From positions 1 to 64,000 of the forward strand of contig NZ_CP045388.1 in NCBI RefSeq assembly GCF_009363615.1: a stretch of 64,000 nt of DNA, written 5' to 3'. The position numbers and the translations under genes were made by a program. Source of the stretch: Ruegeria sp. THAF33 (lineage in GTDB: Bacteria > Pseudomonadota > Alphaproteobacteria > Rhodobacterales > Rhodobacteraceae). The notes below the pieces were generated by a model. That model did no database searches. It saw only the letters and a list, made by a program, of their open reading frames with translations, and was not told the DNA's origin. Shown one piece after another: positions 17,018-25,003 of this stretch. Each line of letters opens with the position of its first letter. The first letter of the stretch is position 1.

Positions 17018-18958
17018 TTAGAATTCCATCTCGTCATCGAGACCACGATCCAGTTCTCTGGCACGGCCAAGGTCGCGCCCCATTTCCTGCGCCTCCTGCT
17101 GGCCGCGCAGCCGCGCCACTTCGTTCGCCTTGTCCTGCTGCAACCCGGCGGCGCGATCGGTTAAGACCTGGTCGCCCGTTTCCTCAAACGTCATCTCGAG
17201 GAATTCCTGCGTGACGGTGATCTGGTCGAGCTTGCTCGGCAGGGCCGCATCCAGCACCTCGTAGTTGCCGCGGCGAAGTTCGGCCAAGCCTTCTTCGCCC
17301 AGTTCCTTGAAGAGCTCGGATTGCAGGGTCCGCTCGACCGTCTCTTCCTGTTCCTCGGTGAGCTTGCCGTCGCGCAGCATGTCGGCGAGGTCCTGCAGGT
17401 AGGGATTGGGCGTCCGGTCATCCTCGTCGATGAGGGGCAACGTCGTCTCCTCCTCATCGGCAAGGGTGCGACCGATCTCGACGCCCATCTCCTTTGCGCG
17501 TTCCATCAACGCGTCCATCACGCCGTCGACCTTCTCGAGCGCGGCATCCAGTTGGTCATCATTGGCCGTCTCGACGCTGAGACCGTCCTTGGCCAGCACC
17601 GCATTCATGTCGCGCTCAACCCAGTCCTGCGCCATACCGTAGTTCCGCGTGCCGCCGGCCATGATCCGGGCCACCAGCTCCTCGCTGTCCATGCCTGCCT
17701 CTTCGGCACTCTCGAGCACATCGCGCAACCCCTCGTCATTGCCGGACTGCAGCGCGCCGATCAGCACCACGCTGCCCGCCCCCGGGGGATAGGGTTCTTC
17801 AAGCTGCTTGCCGAAGCGCGCCCGTAGCTCCGGGTCGGGCACCATCTGCGAGAGATCCGCGATGATCGGCGCGGCCTTGGCCTCGAATGCGGCGCACTCG
17901 GCCGGGTCCAGTTCCTCGGCCTTGAGCCTGAGCGCCTCGATCGTGCGCTCGGAATAGTCGATCGCATCACCGACGGTCTTGATGTCCTTCATGTCTATCT
18001 CTCCTTCGGTGAAGTTCCACGGCGTGCCGGAACCGAGCCCCTCCGCCATGCCGCGCAGGGCGCGGGCCATGTGGCGCTGGTCCATCCGGTCCAGCAGGTC
18101 AGCGAGGTTCTTGTAATCCTTGGCGAAGCCCACCACCTGCGCCTGCGCCATGGCGGTTTCCTGGGCCGTCAGGGCGATCTCGCGCGGCAGGCGAGCCTCT
18201 TCCTTGGCGCGGTAGATCTCCTCGATACCCGCAGGCTTCTCGAAGATGCCCCGCTCGAGCCGGGTGGTGGCGTCAAGCATCACGCTATAGCGTTCTGCGA
18301 TTTCGGCCTGCTTCTCGCGCATCAGCTGCGGCGACATCACGCCCTCGGCCCAGCAGGAAAACCAGGTGCCGTTTTCGACGCCGCGGTTGTTCAGGATGAT
18401 GTGGGCGTGCTTGTGCGCTCGGTCGTCATGGACCGCGAGGACATAGTCCCACTGATCGCCGTATTCGCCGCTCTCGAAAAAATGATCCGTCCAGTCCATG
18501 GCGATGTCACGGACCTGATCAACCGTCACGTCGGTCGGGAAGGACAGCAGCATGTGCGAGGTGAACCCGAGCTTGGTCGAGCCGCGCCAGGTCCCGGCCC
18601 AGTCCTCAACGATGTCTTCTTTCTGCGCCTCAGAAAGCACCGCCGCGTCGGTCAGCGCATTGGTCATCGTCGAATAGGTGTAGACCGCCTTGTCGTTGAT
18701 ATAGGAGATCTGCGCCCCAAGCGAAGCACGCGTCTTGCACCCCCCGGCCCGGATCCGTTTGAACACCGCCGCCCGGCTCTGACCCGACGCCACCTTCAGC
18801 GCATTGCGCGCCGACAGGGATCCGACACGCGCGAAACTCCGCCCCTGCCGACGCCCTGCCAGCCGCGCGTCGATCCGTGCCGCGGCCTGACCCCGGATGC
18901 GCTCATCCTCCCAGAGCCGGCCCATGACCGAGGTGTAGAGGGCGAGGGGATCAGCCAT
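17018..18958 (-). CDS. virD2: VirD2-like relaxase
   Basis: 646-aa relaxase that nicks oriT and stays covalently bound to the 5' end. The N-terminal half carries the HUH-type motif HDDRAHKHAHIILNN (metal-binding histidines) and the YSTMTNAL segment with a candidate catalytic Tyr. The C-terminal half is long, acidic and mostly helical, probably the translocation signal for VirD4. It overlaps the upstream MobC-like gene by 8 nt. The matching nick motif lies at 19611-19618. Confidence 0.88.
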   Translation of the reverse strand: MADPLALYTSVMGRLWEDERIRGQAAARIDARLAGRRQGRSFARVGSLSARNALKVASGQSRAAVFKRIRAGGCKTRASLGAQISYINDKAVYTYSTMTNALTDAAVLSEAQKEDIVEDWAGTWRGSTKLGFTSHMLLSFPTDVTVDQVRDIAMDWTDHFFESGEYGDQWDYVLAVHDDRAHKHAHIILNNRGVENGTWFSCWAEGVMSPQLMREKQAEIAERYSVMLDATTRLERGIFEKPAGIEEIYRAKEEARLPREIALTAQETAMAQAQVVGFAKDYKNLADLLDRMDQRHMARALRGMAEGLGSGTPWNFTEGEIDMKDIKTVGDAIDYSERTIEALRLKAEELDPAECAAFEAKAAPIIADLSQMVPDPELRARFGKQLEEPYPPGAGSVVLIGALQSGNDEGLRDVLESAEEAGMDSEELVARIMAGGTRNYGMAQDWVERDMNAVLAKDGLSVETANDDQLDAALEKVDGVMDALMERAKEMGVEIGRTLADEEETTLPLIDEDDRTPNPYLQDLADMLRDGKLTEEQEETVERTLQSELFKELGEEGLAELRRGNYEVLDAALPSKLDQITVTQEFLEMTFEETGDQVLTDRAAGLQQDKANEVARLRGQQEAQEMGRDLGRARELDRGLDDEMEF

Positions 18959-19571
18959 TACGAACCAACTTCAAACGACTTCCGATCGCATGGGAGCTGT
19001 CCTCCAGAACCGCGCTCTCCGCCTCCTGCCCTTCTTCCTTTTGCGGCCACTCCTGATGACGCAGCGCCTGCGCCGCATCCTTCATCCGGCCCATCTCACG
19101 GCTCATGGACTGCGCCAGATCGAACAATTCGATCAGCACCGCGCGATCCGCCTCCGAGACCTCGAGCCGACCGCGATGGACCGCCTTGGCGAGCGCCAAT
19201 CCCGCGTCGCTCACATCCTTCGCCTGACGCCATGCCGCGCAGAATTCCGCGACCAGATCACGGGGTACATCGAGGAAACCGCACCGTCCGCGCAGCACTG
19301 CATTGAGAGCCTGCGACCGGTTGGAAAAACCCCGCGCGCGCCACTCCGCATCGAAGGCGTCCAGCTCGGATCGGCTGGCCCGGAATGCCACTGTCTCGCT
19401 CGGATCGCGCACCGTGATCCCCTCGCCCGCCTCCTCTTTCGCGAGCCGGTTCACGTGGCGCGCAGAGATGCCGAACGCCGCCGCCAGCTCCTTCGCGCTC
19501 TCGCCCGTCGCAAAGCGCCGCGCCACTTCGATGCGCTCTTCAAGCTTCAGGTTTTTCGCTGGCCTCGGCAC
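18951..19571 (-). CDS. MobC-like relaxosome accessory protein
   Basis: 206-aa protein with an N-terminal helix-turn-helix (ERIEVARRFATGESAKELA, then ISARHVNRLAKEE) and a ribbon-helix-helix/MobC-like middle (VAFRASRSELDAFDAEWRARG, then RSQALNAVLRGRCGF). It probably binds oriT and helps the relaxase find its site; its own gene starts about 40 nt from the nick motif. The C-terminal third is helical and acidic. I do not recognise a standard name. Confidence 0.75.
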   Translation of the reverse strand: MPRPAKNLKLEERIEVARRFATGESAKELAAAFGISARHVNRLAKEEAGEGITVRDPSETVAFRASRSELDAFDAEWRARGFSNRSQALNAVLRGRCGFLDVPRDLVAEFCAAWRQAKDVSDAGLALAKAVHRGRLEVSEADRAVLIELFDLAQSMSREMGRMKDAAQALRHQEWPQKEEGQEAESAVLEDSSHAIGSRLKLVRNG

Positions 19572-19922
19572 GGGTCAGACCCCTCGGACAAAATGTGCAA
19601 ACATTGGCCATATCCTGCCAACGTCTTCCTTCTCTCCTTTGTTCATACTTCAATACATCACATTGCGCAATATTGCATTTTGCATGTTGTGACTTTTTGC
19701 TGGCCGGTGCTGGCACATCTCGATCAACGGAGTGATACGACGTCGGACCACTCAACACGCTTCAAACCAACACCAGCCGGGGAACAGTGAGCCCTTCTGT
19801 TTCGCCAGGACGCCGCCAAAATTTCGTTCAGTTTTGTTCGCGTGGGATCATGATCGAAACCAAAAAATGGCCGCCCTGAAATGGGCGACCTCGTCTTCTG
19901 GATGCTACGCGACGCGCGACCG
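19572..19922. other. oriT: oriT region with RP4/Ti-type nick site
   Basis: 351-nt gene-free stretch beside the relaxosome genes. It contains TATCCTGC at 19611-19618, identical to the conserved nick core of RP4 and Ti-type oriT/border sites (cleavage ATCCTG/C). The motif lies across the right arm of a TTGGC...GCCAA inverted repeat (19604-19608, 19617-19621). Cleavage is predicted after G19617 on the plus strand. No other gene is convincing here. Confidence 0.8.
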
Positions 19923-20150
19923 TCAGGCGGCAGTACCTTCATGATCCGTCAGAACCATGTTCTCCGTGATACCCACAAAGAGCGGTGTGATCTGGTACTC
20001 GCCGTCCGCGATTTCTGGCGGCGTCACGGCAACGATCGCAACCGCAGGTGCTCCGTCGAGGAAACAGGAAAACAGTGCGAAATTGTCGTGTTCTCCCGAG
20101 GTCAGCGCCTCAAAGGCGCTGATGTGTTCGGGACGAATATTGGTGCTCAT
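19923..20150 (-). CDS. Small plasmid protein of unknown function
   Basis: 75-aa protein (MSTNIRPEHISAFEALTSGEHDNFALFSCF...) with a compact hydrophobic core (APAVAIVAVTPPE). It resembles the small conserved proteins that accompany conjugative-plasmid leading regions, but I cannot name it. Its start overlaps the stop of the DUF2958 gene, forming a two-gene unit. Confidence 0.7.
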   Translation of the reverse strand: MSTNIRPEHISAFEALTSGEHDNFALFSCFLDGAPAVAIVAVTPPEIADGEYQITPLFVGITENMVLTDHEGTAA

Positions 20151-20506
20151 GCGATGATCCCTCCAGCTTCACGAGCGCGCTCGGCATAGGTGCTGAGTGG
20201 CGCGTCAGCTTCGAAGTGGAGGTCGCGCTCGATGGGCAGCCCGAGACGGCCACGATGCGCCTTGAGAACGCTGAGCCGAACGGAACCCAGTTCGGGATAA
20301 CCAAGGCCGAGGTCGCAAAGCCCGAAAGAGATATCCGCGTCTTCGGGGTCGGTTTCACTCAGGAGCCAGGTGGCGCCGCCGTCGGGCGTGAAGAGCTTGA
20401 CCACCGGATGATGGTCGATAGTGTCTTCACCGGCTTCGATGCGCTCTTGATTGGCGCGGCCATTGGCGGCCAGCTGATCGAGGATGGATTGAGGCAGAAG
20501 TTCCAT
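20147..20506 (-). CDS. DUF2958-type plasmid protein
   Basis: 119-aa protein with the family pattern LLPQSILDQLAANG..., HHPVVKLFTPDGGATWLLSE and DLGLGYPELGSVRLSVL. Function unknown; members are frequent on alphaproteobacterial plasmids and integrative elements near DUF736/ArdC genes, as here. It overlaps the downstream 75-aa gene by an ATGA junction. Confidence 0.8.
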   Translation of the reverse strand: MELLPQSILDQLAANGRANQERIEAGEDTIDHHPVVKLFTPDGGATWLLSETDPEDADISFGLCDLGLGYPELGSVRLSVLKAHRGRLGLPIERDLHFEADAPLSTYAERAREAGGIIA

Positions 20507-20575
20507 TTGTCTGTCCTTCGTATGAGATGTCGGTGAGATTTGGCGGGAGGGGCGCGAGGCCCCTCCCTGGCCGGG

Positions 20576-20776
20576 TCACTCGGTGACCTGGCCGTCGTCG
20601 CTGTCGGCCTTGGGCTCGAAGAGGACGAGTTCGCCATTCACCGGGTTTGCGAAGAGCTGGATGGTCATGAAGGACTTTGCGCCTTCGTTCTGCGGGAAGG
20701 CGACACCCACCTTGTGGAAGCGGCTCTTGCCATCCTTGCCGGTGTCGGGGGTGGTGACGGTGTAGTACTTGGTCAT
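20576..20776 (-). CDS. Small plasmid protein (MTKYYTVTTPDTG)
   Basis: 66-aa protein starting at ATG 20776 with an AAGGAGAAC ribosome site. It has alternating hydrophobic strands (KVGVAFPQN, SFMTIQLFANP) and an acidic tail, probably a small beta-rich single-domain protein in the style of DUF736. A structured element shared with the DUF736 gene lies 65-112 nt upstream (20841-20888). Confidence 0.75.
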   Translation of the reverse strand: MTKYYTVTTPDTGKDGKSRFHKVGVAFPQNEGAKSFMTIQLFANPVNGELVLFEPKADSDDGQVTE

Positions 20777-20840
20777 ATCGGTTCTCCTTCGTTTTCGATG
20801 CAAACGAGAGACCGTGACCGCCCGGACCGGCTGTCAGGCT

Positions 20841-20888
20841 GAACTTTGCTGCGCGAGGAATGGGCGCGAAGCGCACAGGGGAAAGTTC
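20841..20888 (-). repeat. Conserved hairpin element, copy 1
   Basis: 48-nt element closed by a 7-bp inverted repeat GAACTTT/AAAGTTC. The interior CGCGAGGAATG, CGAAG and CAGGGG blocks are conserved in copy 2 (29380-29425), although the closing stems differ in sequence (GAATTCT/AGAATTC). Each copy precedes a small minus-strand plasmid gene. It may be an RNA leader or a single-stranded promoter. Confidence 0.6.
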
Positions 20889-21108
20889 TGCTTGAAGGGG
20901 ATGGCTGAAGGCCGCGCCCGGCAGATGGGACAGGTCGCGGAAATTGCATCAGGAAGAAAACGACAGGGGAACTGAGATGGCCGGGCTGCGTGCCGATCAC
21001 GCCAGACCGCAGGAGGACTGGCTACGTCCACGATGGATGACGTCTGAACTTAGATGAACCTGCCACCATCGGAATGACATCTCGCCGCACAACCTGATAT
21101 GGCGAGGC

Positions 21109-21834
21109 ATGATCAAGCTTCGACCCATTGCCGATGACGATCCCGTCCTGGACCAGTCCCGGCTGCTGCGGGCCTTGGAACTCGCCTTCGCCTATGCCGA
21201 CACACACGGCGGGATCGGACTGACACAGACCAAGGCGTTCAACCGGAAGTTCGCGCATTGGATGGCGGAGAACTCGCCCTGGCCGGACTACAAGGCAGAG
21301 GAGTTGCTGCGATTGAACAAGGTCCTCAATGAGTGGGATGTCGCGCCGGCCATGGTCGTGCATGATCTCATGATCGTCATGAAGCTGGGTCGGCACGTGA
21401 AGGGCAAGTTCCAAGGCTCAAAGAAAGCCAGAGCGCTGGCCTCAAATCGTGGATCCTTCTTCGCAGACCTCGCCGAGACCTACATCTTCCGCTACAATCA
21501 CGCCCGCACCGCGCGTTCCGAATTTACAGCGCCGGGCAACTGGGACATCTTCCTCAACATCATCAACGTCGAGGCGGAACAGGGCCTATCCGAGCCGCAT
21601 CTGGTGAAGACGCTCTACGGATTGGAACGGCAAGGGGTCTATGACCGGGAATACTACGACCACGCGAGGTTTCTATTCACCCACGTCTTGCGGCCCTTGA
21701 GCTGGATCGGGTTTCTGGCGGAGGCCCCCGGCAGCGACAGGCGCTCCGACAAGACCTATTGGAAGACGCCGCTTTGGCGCGCCTGTCTCCAACTCAGCAC
21801 CGATGACATGGTGGAGGCGCCGTCGCGGCACTGA
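21109..21834 (+). CDS. Hypothetical protein, 241 aa
   Basis: Soluble, mostly helical protein with no domain I recognise. Readable segments are RLLRALELAFAYADTHGGIGLTQ, FNRKFAHWMAEN and a repeated-looking stretch NWDIFLNIINVEAEQGLSE. It is the only plus-strand gene between oriT and the RES-Xre pair, so it is probably expressed from the complementary strand, after second-strand synthesis in a recipient. Codon usage fits the backbone. Confidence 0.6.
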   Translation: MIKLRPIADDDPVLDQSRLLRALELAFAYADTHGGIGLTQTKAFNRKFAHWMAENSPWPDYKAEELLRLNKVLNEWDVAPAMVVHDLMIVMKLGRHVKGKFQGSKKARALASNRGSFFADLAETYIFRYNHARTARSEFTAPGNWDIFLNIINVEAEQGLSEPHLVKTLYGLERQGVYDREYYDHARFLFTHVLRPLSWIGFLAEAPGSDRRSDKTYWKTPLWRACLQLSTDDMVEAPSRH

Positions 21835-21884
21835 AGGCGCGCCTTGAGGATTTCCACCACTTCGGCGCTAGAGTGAGAGGCCGC

Positions 21885-22781
21885 CTATGCGGCGACCTCG
21901 TCCGTGTTTGGCTGCAACCCATGCAGGTAGTCGACGGCTTTCTGAGCGTGAGCAGCCGCCTGGAAGATGAACCGCTTGTCGTTGCGAAGACCGGTCAGCC
22001 AATGCGCAATATAGGCGGCGTGTTCATCGCGCGGTTCCGGTGACAACCCGAGGTCAGCGGCCAGAAAAGCGGCACCAAGCTCAGCGACGAGCTCCTCCTG
22101 GGCATAACCTTCGTCGCCCCAGCGTTTGCGGCCGAAGCTGCGATCTAGGCGCTTGGGGTGGCGAGTCCAATGGCAAACCTCGTGGCCGAGGGTTGAGTAA
22201 TACGCCTCCGGGGATTCAAACGTCTCGAAGGGCGGCATCTGCACGTAGTCGGGATCGACCGCATAGAAGGCCTGGCTGCCACCATAGCGAATATCGGCCT
22301 CGGTCGCTGCGAAGAACGCTTCCGCGATGGCATTGCGCTCGGCGGTCTCGGGCATCGGCTCAGCCACCTCGTAGTAGGTCTCAGGCAGTCCCTCGATCTG
22401 ATCGACGTTGAAAACCGTATAGCCCTTCATGAAGGGAATCTCGACCTCACGATCCTGGCCCGCATCATCAGTCTCGGTTTTGCGCATCTTGTCAGCATAG
22501 ATGACAAGCTGACCCTTGGACCCTTTGCGGACTTGCCCGCCGAGTTCGAGTGCCTGACGATAAGTCATCCAGGTGGGTGCGGCATAGCCATGGGCGACAG
22601 ATGCGGCCCAGAGCAGGATGATGTTGAGGCCCCGGTAGGCGACGCCGTTGTGGCGCAGGGGCCGGGAAATGCGACCGGCGAGGTGTTCGGCATTCCAGGG
22701 TTTGTGCCAGGGTCGAGTGCCAGCCTCGAGATCGGCAATGATCTTCTCGGTGATGCGGGTGTAGATATCGGGCTTTGCCAT
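21885..22781 (-). CDS. ardC: ArdC-like antirestriction protein
   Basis: 298-aa protein with an N-terminal DUF1738/ArdC ssDNA-binding domain (MAKPDIYTRITEKIIADLEAG, then WHKPWN) and a C-terminal zincin-like metallopeptidase domain with the zinc motif HEVCH near residue 218. ArdC proteins protect incoming single-stranded plasmid DNA from restriction. The start at 22781 is fixed by a GGAGG site 4-5 nt upstream. Its position 2-3 kb from oriT on the predicted leading side is the classical place for an antirestriction gene. Confidence 0.88.
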   Translation of the reverse strand: MAKPDIYTRITEKIIADLEAGTRPWHKPWNAEHLAGRISRPLRHNGVAYRGLNIILLWAASVAHGYAAPTWMTYRQALELGGQVRKGSKGQLVIYADKMRKTETDDAGQDREVEIPFMKGYTVFNVDQIEGLPETYYEVAEPMPETAERNAIAEAFFAATEADIRYGGSQAFYAVDPDYVQMPPFETFESPEAYYSTLGHEVCHWTRHPKRLDRSFGRKRWGDEGYAQEELVAELGAAFLAADLGLSPEPRDEHAAYIAHWLTGLRNDKRFIFQAAAHAQKAVDYLHGLQPNTDEVAA

Positions 22782-22884
22782 GTGATCCTCCATTTTCTCG
22801 TCCCCGTGCGGGACGCGGGAGGAAATGGCGGACGCAATAAGCCACCCGGGCATGGTCAACACGGGAGCGTCAGCGAATGGAGCG

Positions 22885-22916
22885 GGCAGACCATTGCGCG
22901 GGCGGCGGCGTCTGCC
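22885..22916 (-). other. Hairpin upstream of ardC
   Basis: 7-bp perfect stem GGCAGAC/GTCTGCC around an 18-nt GC-rich loop, 104-135 nt upstream of the ardC start. It is one of a series of hairpins upstream of leading-region minus-strand genes. Confidence 0.45.
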
Positions 22917-23062
22917 ATACCCGCGATCCCCTTGCTCGCACGGGGATGAAAATGAGGAGGTTCAAGGGGCTAGAATTCGGCACCCATCATTCGCACAAAC
23001 ATGTTGCACGCTTTATCACGTCCACTGTGGCAACGTCTGGCATCCATGTTGAGATGGTCCGC

Positions 23063-24295
23063 TTACAAACCGAGAGCCGTCTCCATCCTCTCATGCTCAA
23101 AGGCTGGCGCGCATCTTCTGTGCGCGGCCCCGGTAATACCATGCTGGCGGAGTGTATCACCCCAGATCTCGCTCACCGTTTTTGCCATTTCCCTGGCCAT
23201 AACCTTGGCATCAGCTTGCTCGATATCAAAGAAGGGCGCGGCTTCGACAACTGCTTCTACTGAGGGTTCAAAGCCGTGAATATCACTGATCCCGGTTTCT
23301 AAAGTCGGTTGTCTGCGTGGCTGCGGGTTTACGTCAAACATCGGTGACAGGCGCCATCGATTGTCGCGCACATAGAGAAACCCATGATTTTTCAGGTGAT
23401 CATCAGTGTTTGTGATCAACACGGTGAACAATAGGCGCCGCCAAAGCTCCAGAATGTCCCTGTCAGGAAGAACAGACATTTGACGAAGAGCATCTGCAAT
23501 GTCGGTGTAATAACCGTGAGCAGATCCTTTTTTCCCAAGAGCCGTACGGGCCGACATATATGGCAGACGACCACCTTTGCGGCGATCAAAGCGTTTGATG
23601 AGCCCAACAGGATGCCTGCTGGCCGCCAGTTCAAGTCGTGCCTCCGGTGTTCGAATACCGACCGCGCGCGCCATATTTAGCGTGGCGATTTCCAACCGCT
23701 CAACGGGCCATGTATCATCAATCGAGGTAAACTTTGCGATCCAGAGGTCATCGCCATCCTCGACATTGGCTTTGGGGCGCGCACCGCCAAGTGAACCAGC
23801 CGCGCCGACAAGATCACGCGCTTCGGCTTCAGCTCCATCCGGATCTCGCTCATACCGTGCCGCGATCGCGCGCAGTTCTTCAATATTCGCCAGGCGCGGC
23901 ACGGGGGGCTGATCCGGATGGAATACCTCACCCTTTTCATTCAAAAACCGTAACGCCCCCTGGCGGGCCCTGTCATCTGCAGCAACCAGATAGTCAAACT
24001 CCGTCGCGCCCTCACCGTGCACCCGGCGAATGAGCTTACGCCCCCAACTATCAGGCGATGTATCCGTGAAGGGCCCTGCCAGAACATCTCGACGACGGCT
24101 GTCGCGCCCCTCAGACGAAGAATGGAAAGGCGCAAGACTGCGCGGCATGTCCGGAGCGAGGTCAAATCCTATCGGATTTTCAAGCCATCTTTCATCATAG
24201 ATGAACGTGGAATGAGACCGGCGTCCATCGGTTTCAAAAATCAAACGACCAACGGGAATACAGGCGTCCCCAAGAACAACAAAAGCCTCAGGCAT
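23063..24295 (-). CDS. HipA-like Ser/Thr kinase toxin
   Basis: 410-aa HipA-fold kinase. Family motifs are the Gly-rich loop region GSLGGARPKA, the substrate/ATP-site VERLEIATLNMARAVGI, the catalytic NTDDHLKNHGF and the metal-binding MFDVNP. HipA kinases phosphorylate aminoacyl-tRNA synthetases and arrest growth. Its start overlaps the stop of the upstream Xre gene by one base (TAATG), the usual antitoxin-toxin coupling. The N-terminal subdomain is present in the same chain, so it is a classical HipA rather than a split HipST type. Confidence 0.85.
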   Translation of the reverse strand: MPEAFVVLGDACIPVGRLIFETDGRRSHSTFIYDERWLENPIGFDLAPDMPRSLAPFHSSSEGRDSRRRDVLAGPFTDTSPDSWGRKLIRRVHGEGATEFDYLVAADDRARQGALRFLNEKGEVFHPDQPPVPRLANIEELRAIAARYERDPDGAEAEARDLVGAAGSLGGARPKANVEDGDDLWIAKFTSIDDTWPVERLEIATLNMARAVGIRTPEARLELAASRHPVGLIKRFDRRKGGRLPYMSARTALGKKGSAHGYYTDIADALRQMSVLPDRDILELWRRLLFTVLITNTDDHLKNHGFLYVRDNRWRLSPMFDVNPQPRRQPTLETGISDIHGFEPSVEAVVEAAPFFDIEQADAKVMAREMAKTVSEIWGDTLRQHGITGAAHRRCAPAFEHERMETALGL

Positions 24296-24687
24296 TAAAA
24301 TGCTGTCCCTTCATCATCATCAACAGCAACCGTCCCTTTTGGCGCATCTTTCGATTTAGTCGGGATGGTTCTAATGTGCCTGCCGCGCTGCCGGATGCGC
24401 TCTGGGAGTTTGTCTCTATCCAGCCCGATGCCAGTGGCATCCGAAGATGGGTCGGCGATTTCAGCCAACCGGTCCAGCATGCCCAGAGCCAGAAGCGCCA
24501 TGGCAAAGGTCTCAAGCCGAACACCACCATCGCCCCGCTCCAGCTTTGCAAGAGTCTTGTCGCTAACACCAATCCGGCTACAGAAATCCGCAACCGACAT
24601 GCGGCGCCTTTTGCGCGCCGTCTGAATATCGCGACCAAGCTGCGACAAAGCGGATTTAACTTGCAATGAGCCCACAACACTCTCCAA
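24295..24687 (-). CDS. HipB-like Xre antitoxin/repressor
   Basis: 130-aa DNA-binding antitoxin. A helix-turn-helix of Xre type (LGRDIQTARKRRRMSVADF, then GVSDKTLAKLERGDGG) is followed by a C-terminal extension rich in basic residues (RIRQRGRHIRTIPTKSK). It would bind the HipA-like kinase and repress the operon. Two copies of TTTTCTCCGGTWTA lie upstream at 24733 and 24823. Confidence 0.8.
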   Translation of the reverse strand: MESVVGSLQVKSALSQLGRDIQTARKRRRMSVADFCSRIGVSDKTLAKLERGDGGVRLETFAMALLALGMLDRLAEIADPSSDATGIGLDRDKLPERIRQRGRHIRTIPTKSKDAPKGTVAVDDDEGTAF

Positions 24688-24732
24688 GGGTTACATCGTA
24701 CATTTTTCCGGCTTGAAAGGCTTAGTCCGGAA

Positions 24733-24836
24733 TTTTCTCCGGTATAAAGCCTCACACCACATAAATCAAGGTTTCGCGTCATAATCCGACTGAAACTCCG
24801 ATCTAAACCAATTAAAGCGAACTTTTCTCCGGTTTA
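24733..24836. promoter_or_regulatory. Repeated TTTTCTCCGGTWTA boxes upstream of hipBA
   Basis: Direct copies at 24733-24746 (TTTTCTCCGGTATA) and 24823-24836 (TTTTCTCCGGTTTA), 90 bp apart, in the AT-rich spacer upstream of the Xre gene. Additional TCCGG words at 24714-24730 lie between the first box and the gene. These are candidate operators for autoregulation. Confidence 0.5.
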
Positions 24837-25003
24837 TTCAAAAAAACAGCTCAGGAAACACTTCTGGCGCATCCCCTCCCCTGCCCTATGATCCACTGCA
24901 GAACATTCAGACAGACTCGCGAAAGATTCGGACCCATACTTGCGAAATCTTGCAGATTCACTGTGCAGTAAACCTGCGGGCATCGACCGGTGGACCCCCT
25001 TCT

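Noticed and set aside
15637..17214. 525-codon plus-strand frame
   Set aside because: Antisense to virD4 and the end of virD2; low-complexity Arg/Gly-rich sequence with no domain.
18071..19306. 411-codon plus-strand frame
   Set aside because: Antisense to virD2 and the MobC-like gene; no ribosome site or motif.
19724..19942. 72-codon minus-strand frame in the oriT region
   Set aside because: Overlaps the start of the gene at 19923 region and the oriT; no ribosome site and no protein-like pattern.
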